DNA of 64,000 nucleotides from an uncultured Emergencia sp. (GTDB taxonomy: Bacteria > Bacillota > Clostridia > Peptostreptococcales > Anaerovoracaceae): the NCBI GenBank assembly GCA_904420065.1, contig CAJFTU010000006.1:62001-126000 (forward strand). The letters are read 5' to 3'. The notes beneath the pieces were generated by a model. It was not told the DNA's origin. It saw only the letters and a program-made list of their open reading frames with translations, and made no database searches. Of the stretch, positions 18,829-28,418 are shown one piece after another. Position numbers and translations under genes: made by a program. The stretch's first letter is position 1. Every line of letters begins with the position of its first letter.

Positions 18829-19584
18829 CTATTTCCATATCGGATGGATATAACGATCTCGTTTTTCCGTCCTCTTTCCAAATTGAATCGCCTTTGCCGG
18901 ACAGCGATTGATGCAGCCCAGACACCAGGTACACCGATCCTTCGTCCAAACAGGCCGGCCTTCTTCCATGACGATAACAGATTGCGGACATATGGTCTGG
19001 CACAGGCCGCAGCCGAAGCAGGAATCCTTTACCCAGAACTTCTGCGTTTTCTTCATCTTTCGATATGCCGCGCCGCCCGCTTTGGAAGCCAGGCCTTTCC
19101 ATGCGCCGGAGCGCCGGCCTTTCGTCTCTCCTCGGGAAACGGCCCCGACAATCCTGCCGATCTCTTGGTCGGATCTGCGCAGCATGGCGGTTTGCGCCTC
19201 CGAATCGGGAATGGGAAAGAAAACCACGCAGTTGTCCGGCATAATCAGAGGATATACGTCTTCGACCCGACAGTTCTTTCCCGCCAGCGCATTACGGAAT
19301 ATCCGGTCCGCGCCGCCCATGGAAGCTCCGCAGGTCAGCACCGCGCGGACAATCGGCCCGACGCCTTCAAATTCCACTCTATGCAAAAATTCCAGAGCGA
19401 TATCGGGCAGATTCCAAAAGTAGACGGGCAGGACGAAAAACACCTTCTCATCCTGCGCTGTCCCATAAAGAAAGTTTTCCCTTCTCACCGCTTCAGCGAT
19501 ATTGATCATCTCGCCGCCAAAAGCCTCCTGCAGCTTCTGCGCGGCGTATTTCGAATTCCCCGTAGCCGAAAAATAGAATATCAT
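18829..19584 (-). CDS. EFR1-family ferredoxin-flavodoxin fusion
   Basis: A 251-residue two-domain protein. The N-terminal flavodoxin-like domain (MIFYFSATGNSKYAA, FVLPVYFWNLPD) should bind FMN; the C-terminus carries two CxxCxxCxxxCP [4Fe-4S] clusters (CFGCGLCQTICP and CTWCLGCINRCP). This is the EFR1 architecture of Clostridia, an electron carrier of unknown partner. It is inserted between infB and rbfA, genes normally adjacent, with a stable hairpin in front and only 20 bases to rbfA, so it is cotranscribed with translation genes. GAGGGG lies six bases upstream of the ATG. Confidence 0.9.
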   Translation of the reverse strand: MIFYFSATGNSKYAAQKLQEAFGGEMINIAEAVRRENFLYGTAQDEKVFFVLPVYFWNLPDIALEFLHRVEFEGVGPIVRAVLTCGASMGGADRIFRNALAGKNCRVEDVYPLIMPDNCVVFFPIPDSEAQTAMLRRSDQEIGRIVGAVSRGETKGRRSGAWKGLASKAGGAAYRKMKKTQKFWVKDSCFGCGLCQTICPQSVIVMEEGRPVWTKDRCTWCLGCINRCPAKAIQFGKRTEKRDRYIHPIWK

Positions 19585-19613
19585 AGGTTTCCCCTCATTT
19601 CCGCTTCAGCTCC

Positions 19614-19631
19614 GCGCAGCAAAAGCTGCGC
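19614..19631 (-). repeat. Intercistronic hairpin between infB and EFR1 gene
   Basis: A perfect 7-bp inverted repeat, GCGCAGC with a TTTT loop and GCTGCGC, directly after the infB stop. No T run follows it on the minus strand, so it is more likely an RNA-stability or processing element than a full terminator. Confidence 0.6.
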
Positions 19632-19636
19632 AGAAG

Positions 19637-22363
19637 TTATTTTCTCTCAATTTCCACCATGTGGAAGCATTCGATGATGTCGCCTTCTTTGATGTCGTTG
19701 TAATCCTCTATGCCTATTCCGCATTCATAGCCCTGGGCGACTTCTTTGGCATCGTCCTTAAACCGCTTCAGCGACGATATCTTGCCTTCGTGGACGACGA
19801 TTCCGTCTCTTACCAGGCGAACTTCGGCGTTTCTCACAACCTTGCCCTCCTGGACATAAGCGCCGCCGACAATGCCGACTCCCGGCACCTTGAACGTATT
19901 TCTGATCTCCACTTTACCCAGAATCTCTTCTTTGAACTCCGGATCCAGCATTCCCTTCATGGCGTTTTCCACATCGTCAAGCACATCGTAGATGACGCGG
20001 TAAGTTCTGATCTGAATGTTCTCCCTGTCGGCCATATTCTGCACGGCAGTGCTCGGTCTTACGTTGAAACCGATGATGATCGAACCGGAAGTACCTGCCA
20101 GCATGACGTCGGATTCGGTCACCGTACCAACACCGGTATGGATGATGTTTACTCTGACGTTTTCGTTGTTCAACTTTTCCAGCGAGGATACCATGGCGCC
20201 TACAGATCCCTGAACGTCGCCCTTGATAATCAGGTTGAGTTCCTTCACTTCGCCTTCTTTGATCTGGCTGAACAGCTGCTCCAAAGTGGTGCTGGCATTT
20301 CTGGCCAGGATTTCTTCTCTCAGCTTTTCTTTTCTGTGCTCAGCGATTTCTCTCGCAACCTTATCTTCTTTTACCGCGTTAAATTCGTCTCCGGCCTGCG
20401 GTACATCGGTAAGTCCGAGAATTTCTACCGCCGTAGCCGGACCGGCTTTCTTTATGGTGCGGCCTTTGTAGTCGGTCATCAGACGAATTCTGCCCGAACA
20501 GGTCCCTGCCACAACGCTCTGTCCGCTCTGCAGCGTACCGTTGGTTACCAACAGGGTCGCTACCGGACCTTTGGACTTATCCAGGCGTGCTTCGATGACC
20601 GAACCCATGGCCAACCGGTTCGGATTTGCTTTCAGTTCCATCATCTCAGCCTGCAGGAGAATCATCTCAAGAAGGTTTACGATTCCCTCTCCGGTCTTGG
20701 CGGAAACCGGAACGCTGATCACATCTCCGCCCCAGTCTTCTACCAGAATACCGTGTTCCGTCAAATCCTGCTTTACTTTGTCCGGATTAGCTCCCGGTTT
20801 GTCGATTTTGTTGATCGCTACGATGATCGGAACCCCTGCCGCTTTGGCGTGGCTGATGGATTCTACGGTCTGCGGCTTAACGCTGTCATCAGCCGCAACG
20901 ACGAGAACCGCGATATCGGTTACATGAGCTCCTCTGGCGCGCATAGCGGTAAAGGCTTCGTGTCCCGGAGTATCCAGGAATACGATCTTCTGTCCGTTGA
21001 TTCTCACCTCGGAAGCGCCGATATGCTGCGTAATTCCACCCGACTCAGAAGCCGTCACGTTGGTCTTTCTTATGGCGTCAAGCAGGGAAGTCTTTCCGTG
21101 GTCGACGTGACCCATGACGGTAATAATCGGCGGTCTCGGGCGCAGATCCTTTTCGTCATCCTCGAAAAGTTCAAGTCCTTCTTCTTCCAGTTTTTCTTCC
21201 ACGTTTCCGATGGCAACCTGAATACCCAGCTCCTCCGCCAGAATCATAACCGTATCTTCATCGATGTTCTGATTGATATTGGCCATAATACCCAGTTTCA
21301 TCAGTGTCATGATGACCTTGGAAGTTGACACTTCTGTCTGTTCGCAGAAACCTGCTACAGTGATCGGGACGTTGATCACAACAGTACCCTCCGGTAATAC
21401 TTCCTCTTCGATTACCGGCTCTGCGGCAGGCTTCGGTTTGTTGTGCTTCTTCCTGGTCTGCTTTTCCAGGGATCTCCGCTCCAGCCTCTCGAATTTATTC
21501 TTTTCCTTCTCGTATTTCTTCTTATTGTCGTCTCGCCTTGACGGCTTGGTTTCCATTTTATCCATCTGAGCCGGCTTTTCCCGTCTCTGGCCGCCGCTCC
21601 GCTCTCCGCGGTTTTTCCTGTCTCCGCGGTCACTGTGGTCGTTCCGGTGTTCCGGTTTTCTGGAATTCTGTCCCTTTCTGTCGGAAGAAGCTCTGCGATC
21701 CGTTCTGTCCTGACGGTTGCCGGAACGTTCTTTTCTCGGCTCGTTCCTGTCGCGTTTTTCTCCCTGTCTTGCCGCCGTCTTCTCCTGAGGCTGTCTGGAA
21801 GTTCGGTCGTTTCGCTTTTCAGCCGGTCTGGCTCCGGATTTCTCCTCCGTTCTTTTTTCCGGCTGCTTTACGGCCGCTTTCTCTTCCCTCTTATTTTCGG
21901 CTGCCTTTTCTTCCTGCTTTTCTCCGGCCTGTTTTACGTCGGTCTTCTCCTGCTTAGACATATCCCTTTCCGCAGCCTTATTGTCCCGAACAGGCTTGTT
22001 CCTGTTCTCCAGTTCTTCTTTGTTGACGATCGGTTTTCCTACCGGCGGTTTGTGTTTGTTGGCCAGATACTCCGTATCCACAATCGGTTTTCCCACCGGC
22101 GGTTTCGGTCTGTTCGAAAGTCCCGGACGAACCGCAGCCTTTACGGTAACTCGCGGCTCCTCTTGTTCCTGATGATCCTTCTTTCTCGGCTCGGCTTTCA
22201 CAATCTTCGTTTCTTTTCTGTTTCCCTTCAACTTCTCAATATCTGCATCAGACAGTACGCTCATATGACTAGATACATTGATACCCAGCTGACGTGCTCT
22301 TTCCTGCAATTCCTTGCTCGATACATTCAGTTCTTTTGCCAATTCATGTACTTTTTTCGTCAT
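19637..22363 (-). CDS. infB: Translation initiation factor IF-2
   Basis: A 908-residue IF-2. An N-terminal IF2N helix bundle is followed by a very charged, low-complexity linker (about residues 60-315, rich in K, E, R, Q), a second IF2N module, and the GTPase domain from about residue 410 (G1 [13 protein letters not shown]3 DTPGHEAF, G4 NKID), then domains II-IV. It places initiator tRNA on the 30S subunit. The ATG overlaps the ylxQ stop (TAATG). The linker contains two near-identical PPVGKPIV segments, a small internal duplication. Confidence 0.97.
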   Translation of the reverse strand: MTKKVHELAKELNVSSKELQERARQLGINVSSHMSVLSDADIEKLKGNRKETKIVKAEPRKKDHQEQEEPRVTVKAAVRPGLSNRPKPPVGKPIVDTEYLANKHKPPVGKPIVNKEELENRNKPVRDNKAAERDMSKQEKTDVKQAGEKQEEKAAENKREEKAAVKQPEKRTEEKSGARPAEKRNDRTSRQPQEKTAARQGEKRDRNEPRKERSGNRQDRTDRRASSDRKGQNSRKPEHRNDHSDRGDRKNRGERSGGQRREKPAQMDKMETKPSRRDDNKKKYEKEKNKFERLERRSLEKQTRKKHNKPKPAAEPVIEEEVLPEGTVVINVPITVAGFCEQTEVSTSKVIMTLMKLGIMANINQNIDEDTVMILAEELGIQVAIGNVEEKLEEEGLELFEDDEKDLRPRPPIITVMGHVDHGKTSLLDAIRKTNVTASESGGITQHIGASEVRINGQKIVFLDTPGHEAFTAMRARGAHVTDIAVLVVAADDSVKPQTVESISHAKAAGVPIIVAINKIDKPGANPDKVKQDLTEHGILVEDWGGDVISVPVSAKTGEGIVNLLEMILLQAEMMELKANPNRLAMGSVIEARLDKSKGPVATLLVTNGTLQSGQSVVAGTCSGRIRLMTDYKGRTIKKAGPATAVEILGLTDVPQAGDEFNAVKEDKVAREIAEHRKEKLREEILARNASTTLEQLFSQIKEGEVKELNLIIKGDVQGSVGAMVSSLEKLNNENVRVNIIHTGVGTVTESDVMLAGTSGSIIIGFNVRPSTAVQNMADRENIQIRTYRVIYDVLDDVENAMKGMLDPEFKEEILGKVEIRNTFKVPGVGIVGGAYVQEGKVVRNAEVRLVRDGIVVHEGKISSLKRFKDDAKEVAQGYECGIGIEDYNDIKEGDIIECFHMVEIERK

Positions 22364-22692
22364 TAGAACACCTCCCTTTCTGATTGAATGCGGTCAATCT
22401 CCTTACAAATGATTTCCGCGAAATGTCTGTCGGTAATTCCGTAAATGCCCTTGTCGCAATTTCCCGTAATATGGGAAAGCTGCTCTCTCTTCCCGAAAAT
22501 CCTATATTCAACGTGACTTCTGTCACACTGCTGCAACATCTTCTTCATGGTATTCTCAGCCAAATCCTCGGTCAGGATCAACAACCTGATTTTTTTTCTC
22601 TCCATCATCAATATGCAGGTGTTGTATCCGGTCACCAGATTTCTCGATCGGGCGGCAAAGCCCATGTAGCTGAAAACCTTATCTCTATTCAT
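22363..22692 (-). CDS. ylxQ: L7Ae/L30e-like RNA-binding protein YlxQ
   Basis: A 109-residue member of the L7Ae/L30e/S12e/Gadd45 fold, usually annotated YlxQ. The typical opening [16 protein letters not shown] is recognisable as [16 protein letters not shown], followed by the [12 protein letters not shown] core. It binds kink-turn-type RNA structures. It overlaps ylxR at its 5' end and infB at its 3' end, as in other Firmicutes nusA operons. The C-terminus ([10 protein letters not shown]) is longer and more charged than average. Confidence 0.88.
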   Translation of the reverse strand: MNRDKVFSYMGFAARSRNLVTGYNTCILMMERKKIRLLILTEDLAENTMKKMLQQCDRSHVEYRIFGKREQLSHITGNCDKGIYGITDRHFAEIICKEIDRIQSEREVF

Positions 22693-22954
22693 TCTCTATT
22701 TCTCCCCAGATTCGTTCGATCTCACTTTGGGGCACGGCTGTATCGAAACTCCTCTGGAGGGCTTTTCGCTTTTTGGCTTTCTCCATACATTCTCTGCTGC
22801 GGCAGAGATAGACACCTCTGCCTTTAGCTCGCCCGGTAGTATCCAGCGTAAGCTCCCCTTCATAGCATGCGATTCGGATCAGCTCCTTTTTCGGCTTCGA
22901 CTCCATACAGCCGATACACCTTCTCATCGGTATCTTATTCTTATTTTTCTTCAA
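22685..22954 (-). CDS. rnpM: YlxR / RnpM, RNase P modulator family
   Basis: An 89-residue DUF448 protein with the family core IPMRRCIGC, KKELIRIA and GRGVYLCRSREC. Bacillus YlxR (RnpM) binds RNase P RNA and modulates its activity. I place the start at TTG 22954 (MKKNKNKIPMRR) because GAAGAGG lies about nine bases upstream and this gives the normal family length; an ATG at 22993 and another start at 23023 would extend the protein into the nusA coding end without conserved sequence. The gene overlaps nusA by 14 bases and ylxQ by 8. Confidence 0.85.
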   Translation of the reverse strand: MKKNKNKIPMRRCIGCMESKPKKELIRIACYEGELTLDTTGRAKGRGVYLCRSRECMEKAKKRKALQRSFDTAVPQSEIERIWGEIENE

Positions 22955-24053
22955 CTTCGAAAACCTCTTCTCCTGTGTCTTCGTCGTCTTCATCGATCTG
23001 AATGATCTCGCCCTCACCTTCAAAGTACTGGGTATGGCTCTTGATATCGATCTTCCAGCCGCTGACTCTCGCCGCCAGTCTCACGTTCTGTCCCTCTTTG
23101 CCGATGGCGAGGGACAGCTGATAATCCGGTACGATGACCGTAGCATTCTTTTCATCGTCTTCCACGATGACCTTTTCCACCTTCGCCGGACTGAGCACGT
23201 TACTGATCAGTTCTTCCGGATCTTCGCTCCAGGAAATGATATCGATCTTCTCTCCGCCCAGTTCGTCGACAATGGCCTGCACCCGGCTTCCTCTGGTTCC
23301 CACACAGGCGCCTACAGGATCCACATTTTCGTCCTGGCTGTAAACCGCAATTTTGGTTCTGGAACCGGCTTCTCTGGCAATCCCTCTGATTTCAACGATT
23401 CCTTCCTGGATTTCCGGCACCTCCAGTTCGAAGAGGCGCTTGACCAACCCCGGATGGGATCGGGACAGGAAGACCTGCGGTCCTTTTGTTGTCTTCTTTA
23501 CATCCATGATATAGACCTTTAGTCTCTCGTTGACCTCAAAGCGTTCTCCCGGAACCTGTTCGTTGACCGGCAGGATTCCCTCTGCTTTTCCCATATTGAC
23601 AAACAAAGTTTCGCCGCTCTTTCTCTGCACGATACCCGTAACGATTTCTCCCTGTTTAGTGATGAAATCGTCAAAGATCATGCCTCGTTCCGCCTCACGA
23701 ATGCGCTGCACGACCACCTGTTTAGCCGTCTGCGCCGCAATTCTGCCGAAGTCCCTCGGCGTAACCTGAAATTCGATGGCGTCGCCGATTTCGTACCGCG
23801 GATCAATCTCGTGGGCTTCTTCGAGAGACATCTCGATCATATCGTCGTAGACCTCTTCTACGATGTCCTTTTTCATCAACACCGCGATATCGCCCGTCTC
23901 TCTGTCAATATCCACCCGGACATTCTGCGCGGTACCGTAATTCTTCTTGTACGCAGAGACCAGCGCCGACTCTATAGCTTCGATCAGAATATCCTTTGAA
24001 ATATGTTTTTCCTTCTCCAGTTCGTCTATAGCCTCAATAAATTCTCTGTTCAT
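22941..24053 (-). CDS. nusA: Transcription termination/antitermination factor NusA
   Basis: A 370-residue NusA of Gram-positive length: N-terminal RNA polymerase-binding domain, S1 domain around residues 135-200 (GEIVTGIVQRKSGETLFVNMGKAEGILP), and two KH domains (GACVGTRGSRVQAIVDELGGEKIDI; AIGKEGQNVRLAARVSGWKIDI). It lacks the acidic repeats of the E. coli protein but ends in a short acidic tail. AAGGAGGG nine bases upstream marks the start, 16 bases after rimP. Confidence 0.97.
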   Translation of the reverse strand: MNREFIEAIDELEKEKHISKDILIEAIESALVSAYKKNYGTAQNVRVDIDRETGDIAVLMKKDIVEEVYDDMIEMSLEEAHEIDPRYEIGDAIEFQVTPRDFGRIAAQTAKQVVVQRIREAERGMIFDDFITKQGEIVTGIVQRKSGETLFVNMGKAEGILPVNEQVPGERFEVNERLKVYIMDVKKTTKGPQVFLSRSHPGLVKRLFELEVPEIQEGIVEIRGIAREAGSRTKIAVYSQDENVDPVGACVGTRGSRVQAIVDELGGEKIDIISWSEDPEELISNVLSPAKVEKVIVEDDEKNATVIVPDYQLSLAIGKEGQNVRLAARVSGWKIDIKSHTQYFEGEGEIIQIDEDDEDTGEEVFEVEEK

Positions 24054-24069
24054 TTGTCTTTTACCCTCC

Positions 24070-24549
24070 TTAGAAAACCACTGTCAGGTTGGTCTTGGCA
24101 ACCTGATCCAGCGGGAACATCCATTCTTTATCTTTCTCGTCTTTTATGACGACATTTCCGTCCCTGAGTCCCTGAAGCACGCCTTCGAAAACCTTTTTGC
24201 CGTCCACCCCGCGGTAAAGTTTTACCGTCACCTGCCTGCCGGTAAAGCGGCGATAGTGCTCCGGCGTAAGCAGCTGACGATCCATTCCCGGCGAGGAAAC
24301 CTCCAGATAGTAGTTCTGCTCGATGGGATCGAGGCGATCCAGCTCCTCACTGAGAAAGCGGCTGACCTTTTCGCAGTCTTCAGTGCTCACATATTCTTCC
24401 TCAGACCCTTCCCTTTTATCGATGTATACTCTGAGAAACCAGTCTTTCGCTTCTTTTATAAATTCCACGTTGTATATCTCCAGTCCGTTCTCGGCCATAA
24501 AGCCGGCGGATATCTCTTCGACCAGTTCTTTAATCTTCTTCTTTGCCAT
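24070..24549 (-). CDS. rimP: Ribosome maturation factor RimP
   Basis: A 159-residue RimP (DUF150): MAKKKIKELVEEIS, NVEFIKEAKDWFLRVYID, EDCEKVSRFLSEELD and the signature YYLEVSSPGMDRQL are all present. It is needed for 30S maturation. The ATG at 24549 has AGAAAGGA six bases upstream; open frame beyond it runs through the leader hairpin and promoter and is not coding. It is the first gene of the nusA-infB operon. Confidence 0.95.
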   Translation of the reverse strand: MAKKKIKELVEEISAGFMAENGLEIYNVEFIKEAKDWFLRVYIDKREGSEEEYVSTEDCEKVSRFLSEELDRLDPIEQNYYLEVSSPGMDRQLLTPEHYRRFTGRQVTVKLYRGVDGKKVFEGVLQGLRDGNVVIKDEKDKEWMFPLDQVAKTNLTVVF

Positions 24550-24593
24550 CGTTTTCCTTTCTCCGTACTTTTCTGCAGACGCAGATTCCGTCC

Positions 24594-24630
24594 AAACAAA
24601 ACGGAAAGAGTGGGTTTTGCCCACTCTTCC
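24594..24630 (-). promoter_or_regulatory. Leader hairpin of the rimP-nusA-infB operon
   Basis: Minus strand GGAAGAGTGGG, CAAAA-type loop, CCCACTCTTTCC, then GTTTTGTTT, about 20 bases after the probable transcription start and 45 bases before rimP. It has the form of an intrinsic terminator inside the leader, so it is a likely attenuator. Since nusA is in the operon, NusA-dependent feedback at this hairpin is a reasonable inference. Confidence 0.75.
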
Positions 24631-24658
24631 TTTGTCAAGTCCAAGATTTACAGGTAAT

Positions 24659-24687
24659 ATCTTAGCACACTTTACCGGCTGTGTCAA
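24659..24687 (-). promoter_or_regulatory. Promoter of the rimP-nusA-infB operon
   Basis: TTGACA (24682-24687), 17-base spacer, TAAGAT (24659-24664): a near-consensus housekeeping promoter. Confidence 0.88.
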
Positions 24688-24771
24688 ATTTTTGCCGTTT
24701 TGCCGATCTATCCGGCAAATTTCGGTTTCACGGTAAACAAAATTCGGCCTTCAGGAAACAAGAAGCGTCTT

Positions 24772-25395
24772 CTACCGAATAAAATTAGTAAAGATCTTCG
24801 GGTTTTTCGGCGGATTGATCCCCTTCTCCGCTCCCGCCTCCATACATCTGATCAGATAAACCATGTTGGAAGCGATATTCCTCATGGTCTGAAGACCTTC
24901 CAGATCCTGGCGAACCTCCTCAGGAGAATTGCCGTGCACCATATTCCAGTATGTGGAAGAGACAATCGGCATCTGATTGATGGTGAAATATTTGTTCATC
25001 ACATCGAAAGACGCCGTAGTTCCCGCTCTGCGGGCAGACGCAATAGCCGCTGCCGGTTTGTGAGCAAAGACCGATGAGCCGGCATAGAAGATCCGGTCGA
25101 GTGCAGACAAAACTCTGCCGCTTGGATGAGCATAGTAGACCGGGGTGCCGAACACAAAACCGTCGGCTGACTCTGCCTTTTCGATGATTTCATTGACCAC
25201 ATCGTCGTTGAAAATACAGCGATTGTTCAGCTCGTCGCACTTGTGACAGGCAATGCAGTCCCTCAGCGGACCTGTTCCCAGCTGAACGATCTCACTATCT
25301 GCACCTTCCCTCTTCAGCTGATCGGCAATCTCGCTGAGTGCGGTAAAGGTACAGCCCTTCGCCCTCGGACTGCCGTTAATCATCAATACTTTCAT
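24772..25395 (-). CDS. Flavodoxin-fold NAD(P)H-dependent FMN reductase-like protein
   Basis: A 207-residue protein of the NADPH-dependent FMN reductase / iron-sulfur flavoprotein superfamily. MKVLMINGSPRAKGCT is the FMN phosphate loop, followed by CIACHKC near residue 48 (three Cys in a CxxCxxC arrangement that in relatives binds a cluster or serves as redox thiols) and GTPVYYAHPSGRVLSALDRIFY around the flavin. It probably moves electrons from NAD(P)H to an unknown acceptor. It is preceded, in the same direction, by a LysR gene 42 bases upstream. Confidence 0.85.
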   Translation of the reverse strand: MKVLMINGSPRAKGCTFTALSEIADQLKREGADSEIVQLGTGPLRDCIACHKCDELNNRCIFNDDVVNEIIEKAESADGFVFGTPVYYAHPSGRVLSALDRIFYAGSSVFAHKPAAAIASARRAGTTASFDVMNKYFTINQMPIVSSTYWNMVHGNSPEEVRQDLEGLQTMRNIASNMVYLIRCMEAGAEKGINPPKNPKIFTNFIR

Positions 25396-25437
25396 CTCGA
25401 TTCCTCCTTAACGTACATAACCTGTATTATAACATAT

Positions 25438-26313
25438 TTATCTCTGATACTGTTCAAAATTCCAGTTTTTCAGGAAAAGCACAAACTTTTTTACCGATAG
25501 AGAACTGCTCCCTTCTTCTCCGCACAGGATGCCGATATTGCGGCTGCAGGGTCTGTCCAGCGGCGCAAGAAGTACCTTTTCGTGACAGTTTTTCAAAACC
25601 AGACGGGGCAGCAGGCTGATGCCGAACCCTCTGGCAACCATGGAGATGAGGCTGTTGTCATCCACATAGGTGCTCTGCTGTTTAGGATGGATGTGGTAAC
25701 GATCAAGCAGTTCTTCCACATCGCAGTCGTGAACGCAGGTGGAACCGATATACGGATCCTCTTCGATGCGGCTGAGCGGATAGGTTTCTCCTCTTCCGAT
25801 GGGATAGTTCTCCGGAAGTACGGCCAGAAACTCATCGGTAAAGAGAGGCTGAAATTCGTCTCGGCGAATCATATTGCTGGTAATGCAGATATCCACCTCT
25901 CCCCGGTCAAACCACTGATAGATTCTGTCATCTCCCTCCTTGATTTCAAAGGAAATCGCAGGGTTCTCCTTCTGAAAAGCCATAAGAATATCGGGAAGAC
26001 AGGTTCTGATCACACTGGCCACGGAAGCCAGCCGAATGATCGACGCTTTCTGTTCCTGAATCAGGTGGGCTTCGCTGCGAATTTTTTCCTGAACCGAAAC
26101 CAGTTCCCGGAATAAAGGCATCAGACGGCTGCCCTCCCTGGTCAGCCTTACGCCAAACTTTCCTCTCTGCAGAAGGACCAGACCCAATTCGTTCTCCAGT
26201 GCCTTCACCATATGGGTGAGTCCCGCCTGGGTATAACCCAGCTTTTCCGCCGCAGACAGGAGGCTGCCACTCTCCACGGCTTCAATAAAGATTTTTATCT
26301 TATTAACATCCAT
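25438..26313 (-). CDS. LysR-family transcriptional regulator
   Basis: A 291-residue LysR regulator: N-terminal winged helix (MDVNKIKIFIEAVESGSLLSAAEKLGYTQAGLTHMVKALE) and a periplasmic-binding-like effector domain (from about residue 90). It is transcribed divergently from the aminotransferase gene, 233 bases away, the usual LysR arrangement, so that gene is the first candidate target; the FMN reductase directly downstream is another. The region between is AT-rich (26314-26405), suitable for operator sites, but I cannot define one with confidence. Effector unknown. Confidence 0.92.
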   Translation of the reverse strand: MDVNKIKIFIEAVESGSLLSAAEKLGYTQAGLTHMVKALENELGLVLLQRGKFGVRLTREGSRLMPLFRELVSVQEKIRSEAHLIQEQKASIIRLASVASVIRTCLPDILMAFQKENPAISFEIKEGDDRIYQWFDRGEVDICITSNMIRRDEFQPLFTDEFLAVLPENYPIGRGETYPLSRIEEDPYIGSTCVHDCDVEELLDRYHIHPKQQSTYVDDNSLISMVARGFGISLLPRLVLKNCHEKVLLAPLDRPCSRNIGILCGEEGSSSLSVKKFVLFLKNWNFEQYQR

Positions 26314-26546
26314 TATATTCGCCTGTAAATATTAGAAAAATTTATAGATATATAATAATAAAGTGCTGTTCACAAGTCAAGACCTTGATGTAAAATAGTG
26401 TATATATGGGAAAGGGTTTTTCTTCTGCTCTGCAGAAAGCCTGTCCCTTCTCCCCGATTTTGAAACAAGCCGCTGCAGGAAATGCGCGGATCGCAGTCTG
26501 CCGGCGGTTTACCCACTTTATCACAGTGAATAAGGAGGAATTATTT

Positions 26547-27737
26547 ATGTACAACAAAGCAATGTTTGAATTGGGCAACCAGCCTTCTGTTATTCGTGAA
26601 CTGTTCGCCTACGGACTGCAGCAGGCAAAGATTGTCGGCCCGGAAAATGTCTTCGACTACACACTCGGCAATCCGAGCATTCCGGCTCCGGCAAAGGTTA
26701 ATCAGTCCATCAAAGATATCCTGAGCGATATGGATTCCATAGCCGTTCACGGCTATTCCATGGCCGGCGGTTTTGACGGGGCAAGAGAAGCCATCGCCAA
26801 AAATCTGAACCAGCGCTTCGGTACCGATATCAAGGCCGCAAACCTGTTCATCACCTGCGGTGCGGCTCCCGCTTTGATTTCCACCATAAAAGCGCTCCTT
26901 GCTGATGAAAAGTCCGAAATCATGGCTGTAGCCCCGTTCTTCCCTGAATATCGTCCCTTCGTAGAAGAAAACGGAGGTAACCTGGTCGTCGTTCCCGCAG
27001 ACAGAGAACACTTCCAGATCGATCTGACAAAAGTAGAATCGCTGATTACAGAACATACTCAGGCGATCATTATCAATTCACCGAACAACCCATCCGGCGT
27101 AGTCTACACAGAAGCAACGCTGAAAGCGCTGGCGGATATTTTAACAAAGAAAGGTGAAGAATACGGCCATCCGATCTACATTATCGCTGACGAACCGTAC
27201 CGCGAACTGGTATACGGCGACGTTAAAGTTCCGTTCATCCCAACGATCTACAAAAATACGATCGTATGCTACTCCTGGTCCAAGAGCCTTTCCCTCCCAG
27301 GCGAACGTATCGGTTACGTATGCGTACCGGATTCCTGCGAAAACGCAGAGGAAGTCTACAAGGGCGTAGCCGGCGCGGCCCGTGCCAACGGACACGTATG
27401 CGCACCGACCCTGATGCAGCTGGTCATCGAACGCTGTGTCGGCGAAATGCCGGATCTGAAGGCCTACGATGAAAACCGCACCCTTCTGTACGATTCTCTG
27501 ACCGAGATGGGATACCGCTGCGCAAAACCGGATGGCGCGTTCTACCTGTTCGTCGAAGCGCCAAACGGTGACAGCCAGGCTTTCTGCGAAAAAGCAAAGA
27601 ACGATTTCAATCTGTTGGTCGTTCCTGGTGAAGGATTCGAATGCCCTGGATTCCTAAGATTGTCCTACTGCGTATCCAACGATATGATCAGAAGAAGCCT
27701 TCCTGCTTTTGAAAAGATGTATCAGGCTTATAAATAA
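26547..27737 (+). CDS. PLP-dependent class I/II aminotransferase
   Basis: A 396-residue fold-type I aminotransferase. NSPNNPSG and the lysine motif SWSKSLSLPGERIGY (PLP Schiff base) are clear, with FDYTLGNPSIPAP near the N-terminus and LRLSYCVS near the C-terminus supplying the carboxylate-binding Arg. It resembles the clostridial aspartate/alanine-type aminotransferases; the substrate cannot be fixed. The ATG at 26547 follows AAGGAGGA by six to seven bases; in-frame sequence upstream is low-quality and lacks an RBS. A possible promoter is TTCACA-16-TAAAAT near 26370-26397. It ends in a strong terminator. Confidence 0.92.
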   Translation: MYNKAMFELGNQPSVIRELFAYGLQQAKIVGPENVFDYTLGNPSIPAPAKVNQSIKDILSDMDSIAVHGYSMAGGFDGAREAIAKNLNQRFGTDIKAANLFITCGAAPALISTIKALLADEKSEIMAVAPFFPEYRPFVEENGGNLVVVPADREHFQIDLTKVESLITEHTQAIIINSPNNPSGVVYTEATLKALADILTKKGEEYGHPIYIIADEPYRELVYGDVKVPFIPTIYKNTIVCYSWSKSLSLPGERIGYVCVPDSCENAEEVYKGVAGAARANGHVCAPTLMQLVIERCVGEMPDLKAYDENRTLLYDSLTEMGYRCAKPDGAFYLFVEAPNGDSQAFCEKAKNDFNLLVVPGEGFECPGFLRLSYCVSNDMIRRSLPAFEKMYQAYK

Positions 27738-27747
27738 AAATCCCCTA

Positions 27748-27795
27748 AAAAACGAAGGAAGCGTCGGCTCAGGGCCGACGCTTCCTTCGTTTTTC
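27748..27795 (+). terminator. Terminator of the aminotransferase gene
   Basis: A near-perfect inverted repeat (AACGAAGGAAGCGTCGGC / GCCGACGCTTCCTTCG) with a 5-6-base loop followed by TTTTT. The A run before it makes it potentially bidirectional. Confidence 0.92.
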
Positions 27796-27798
27796 TGC

Positions 27799-27952
27799 AA
27801 AAACATACCAACAGACCCCGCCATACGGCAGGGTCTGTTGGCTGCGATATTTAATTTAATTAAGAAAGAACGTTCAAAAAGAAATTATCTCGTGTAACCC
27901 TATCTCCTTTTGACAAGTTTAGTATAGCAATTTTATGTGACGATTTTGTTAA
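27799..27952 (-). ncRNA. Intergenic element A: candidate small RNA or micro-peptide unit
   Basis: In the 354-base gap after the aminotransferase, the minus strand holds a small transcription unit. A TATACT -10-like box (27921-27926) has a TCRTCACA box 10 bases upstream and TTAACA 20 bases upstream; then come AAAGGAG (27904-27910), a conserved core (27843-27892), and a strong hairpin CCAACAGACCC...GGGTCTGTTGG with TATGTTTTT (27799-27841). The core reads R-D-N-F-F-L-N-V-L-S-stop in one frame but has no standard start codon after the RBS-like site. A homologous copy lies at 29870-30040. The remainder to 28091 shows no gene. RNA versus peptide is undecided. Confidence 0.6.
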
Positions 27953-28091
27953 GAAAACTTATGGCTTTTGTGTCAGATTTTATCATTTTTTCTTCAAGTT
28001 TTCACTTTTCAAACAACACAGTCAAAGCGCGGCGGTATTCCCCTCAAACCGCGGACTTCCCATAAAGACATGCTTTTATAGCGATTCCCTC

Positions 28092-28418
28092 TTAAAACAC
28101 CAGCTGCAGCAGAAGCATATAACATACCGTACCGCCGGCAATGGACAAGAGCATCTGCCGCTTCCACAGATGAAGCGCTGCAGTAACGACAATAGCGATC
28201 AGCTCCGGCAAGCCATGATTTCCCGATACGATTTCCGTATTCCGCAGGCAGTAGACAACCAACATACCAAAAATCGCCGCCGGCAATGCCTTTCCCAGAT
28301 ACTGTACGTACTTGGGCGTAGGCCGTTTTCCGGAGAAAATCAAAAAAGGGAGGAAACGGGTAGCCATAGTCCCGACAACGCAGATTCCAATAGTAATCAC
28401 CTGCTGCAGCATTGTCAT
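28092..28418 (-). CDS. azlD: AzlD-family branched-chain amino acid exporter subunit
   Basis: A 108-residue membrane protein with about four hydrophobic helices and the AzlD signature [13 protein letters not shown]. AzlC and AzlD together export branched-chain amino acids and analogues such as azaleucine. The ATG overlaps the original azlC stop as ATGA, the normal azlCD coupling, with AGGTGG six bases upstream. Its partner azlC is frameshifted here, so the pair may not function. Confidence 0.9.
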   Translation of the reverse strand: MTMLQQVITIGICVVGTMATRFLPFLIFSGKRPTPKYVQYLGKALPAAIFGMLVVYCLRNTEIVSGNHGLPELIAIVVTAALHLWKRQMLLSIAGGTVCYMLLLQLVF

